Shown piece by piece: positions 63,050 to 64,000 of a DNA stretch of 64,000 bases. Position numbers and translations under genes: made by a program. Positions within the stretch are counted from its first letter, which is position 1; each line of letters begins with the position of its first letter. The notes beneath the pieces were generated by a model. That model made no database searches. It was not told the DNA's origin and was given only the letters and a program-made list of their open reading frames with translations. Origin of the DNA: Camarhynchus parvulus (lineage: Eukaryota > Chordata > Aves > Passeriformes > Thraupidae); NCBI RefSeq assembly GCF_901933205.1, contig NC_044585.1, positions 5,084,001-5,148,000 of the forward strand, given 5' to 3'.

Positions 63050-63260
63050 AAAGCAAGGTCCAGATTAAGGGAATTAGCCACAGTATATCACAACTAATAA
63101 AAGAGTGATTGAGCCCCACCACAGTGCTGCCCCAGGGGACGGGAGGAAAAAGGAGGGGGGCAGTTAGTGGAGGGGGAGGAAGACTTGCAGATAAAGCCAT
63201 GTCCATAATTAAAAATGAATAAACCTGCTATCACATCATGCCTCTTACTGTGCTAGCAAC
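63050..63260. promoter_or_regulatory. Candidate regulatory element with G-rich core
   Basis: AT-rich motif-bearing flanks (CCATAATTAAAAATGAATAAACC near 63201 in part, and ACAACTAATAAAAG near 63089) surround a G-rich core at 63135-63177. The core has runs GGGG, GGG, GGGGGG and GGGGG separated by 2, 11 and 11 bases, a loose G-quadruplex arrangement on the + strand. No coding frame. Function inferred from appearance. Confidence 0.22.
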
Positions 63261-64000
63261 CAAAGCAACATCTTTTCACAAAATGCTGCAGCTATAGCCT
63301 TTTCTTTACTTTTTTCCTTTCCTGTTTCTTATATTGACCTTGTCCATTCCCACATTTTCAGTGCAACTAAATTGCAAGTCTTTTTAGGAATTTTGTGGAG
63401 AAATAAATTGCATATTTGACTGATTCTTATGTCCATTACATGGCAGTGATTAAATGACTCAGGTCAGTAGGGGCTAAAATTTCAGACACTTGACAAAAGC
63501 AGGAGTAGGAGCACCAACTATTGTGTGGATGCTGGGATTTCCCTCAAGATAAGCCTTGAGAGTTTTGTAAAGGGCGGGCTGTTGTTATTATGAGCCCAAT
63601 CAGAATCATTAATCTGTCTTTATATATACTGCTTTAAAGGAAAGAATTAAAAAATCAAACCAGATCTGAGCATGTAACTTGCTCTTGGACTAAGAAAATT
63701 GCTGCAATAATTTTCTTGGAAGGTTCTCCTAGTAATAGGCCAAGACTTAGTGTAACATTTGAATATATAAATGAGGAGAAAGTAGGTTTTATTATTTTAC
63801 AGACAGTGACTGAGGAAAGATTACTGATTATTCTATCAGGGAATCAGACTGCTGCAAAATCCAGATCATTCAGTTACAAAAAGATTTTACATCAGCTGTC
63901 TTCACTAAGGTTGTGAGCCTCACTTTGTTCTAATTTCCTTGCCCATTTTTTTCCTGAGTTTTTAATCCAGACCAAACTTCCCTTGAGTTTTTCTTATTCT
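63261..64000. other. Unique non-coding DNA to window end
   Basis: Nothing recognised; one 66-codon + strand frame (63716-63916) has no motif. Confidence 0.5.

Overview
The window reads as vertebrate nuclear DNA from a bird, most likely a passerine. The evidence is three fragments of the CR1 non-LTR retrotransposon 3' end (the dominant avian repeat) and one tRNA-Ile-derived, CR1-tailed SINE closely resembling the zebra finch element TguSINE1. Codon-scale structure is absent over almost the whole window: open frames are short, overlapping and shared between strands, as expected of non-coding DNA. No intact protein-coding gene, rRNA, functional tRNA, CRISPR array or viral element was recognised. 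It is best described as an intergenic gene desert or a very large intron. I cannot name the locus.

Layout. 1-16 kb: unique non-coding DNA with GC-richer patches near 4.8-5.1 and 8.4-8.8 kb and several weak exon-like stretches on the + strand. 16.2 kb: a tiny CR1 tail. 17.0-17.5 kb: a long pyrimidine tract ending in a textbook 3' splice-site sequence, then a structured block that looks conserved or exonic but has no open frame. 24.2-24.6 kb: a second pyrimidine tract followed by an enhancer-like block with nuclear-receptor half-sites. 30.6-32.9 kb, minus strand: three consecutive exon-like open segments in compatible phase, one with a motif reminiscent of the zona pellucida (ZP) C-terminal subdomain; this is the only place where a protein-coding gene, or the remains of one, is plausible. 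38.5-40.2 kb: AT-rich, homeodomain-site-rich sequence resembling developmental non-coding conserved elements, followed at 40.7-40.9 kb by an isolated CpG-rich spike. 41.9 kb: a perfect (AAT)23 microsatellite. 51.36-52.69 kb: a compact repeat island, with two CR1 3' ends facing each other around a CpG-rich GC minisatellite, then the SINE. 56.26-56.38 kb: a perfect 23-copy CCATC array whose minus strand is a regular G-quadruplex motif. 60-64 kb: further enhancer-like blocks.

How it works together: there is no operon or pathway here. The reasonable inference is a regulatory landscape belonging to a gene outside the window, repeat-poor except for the 51-52 kb island. All regulatory and exon calls are from motif reading alone; alignment to other bird genomes and RNA-seq would decide them.
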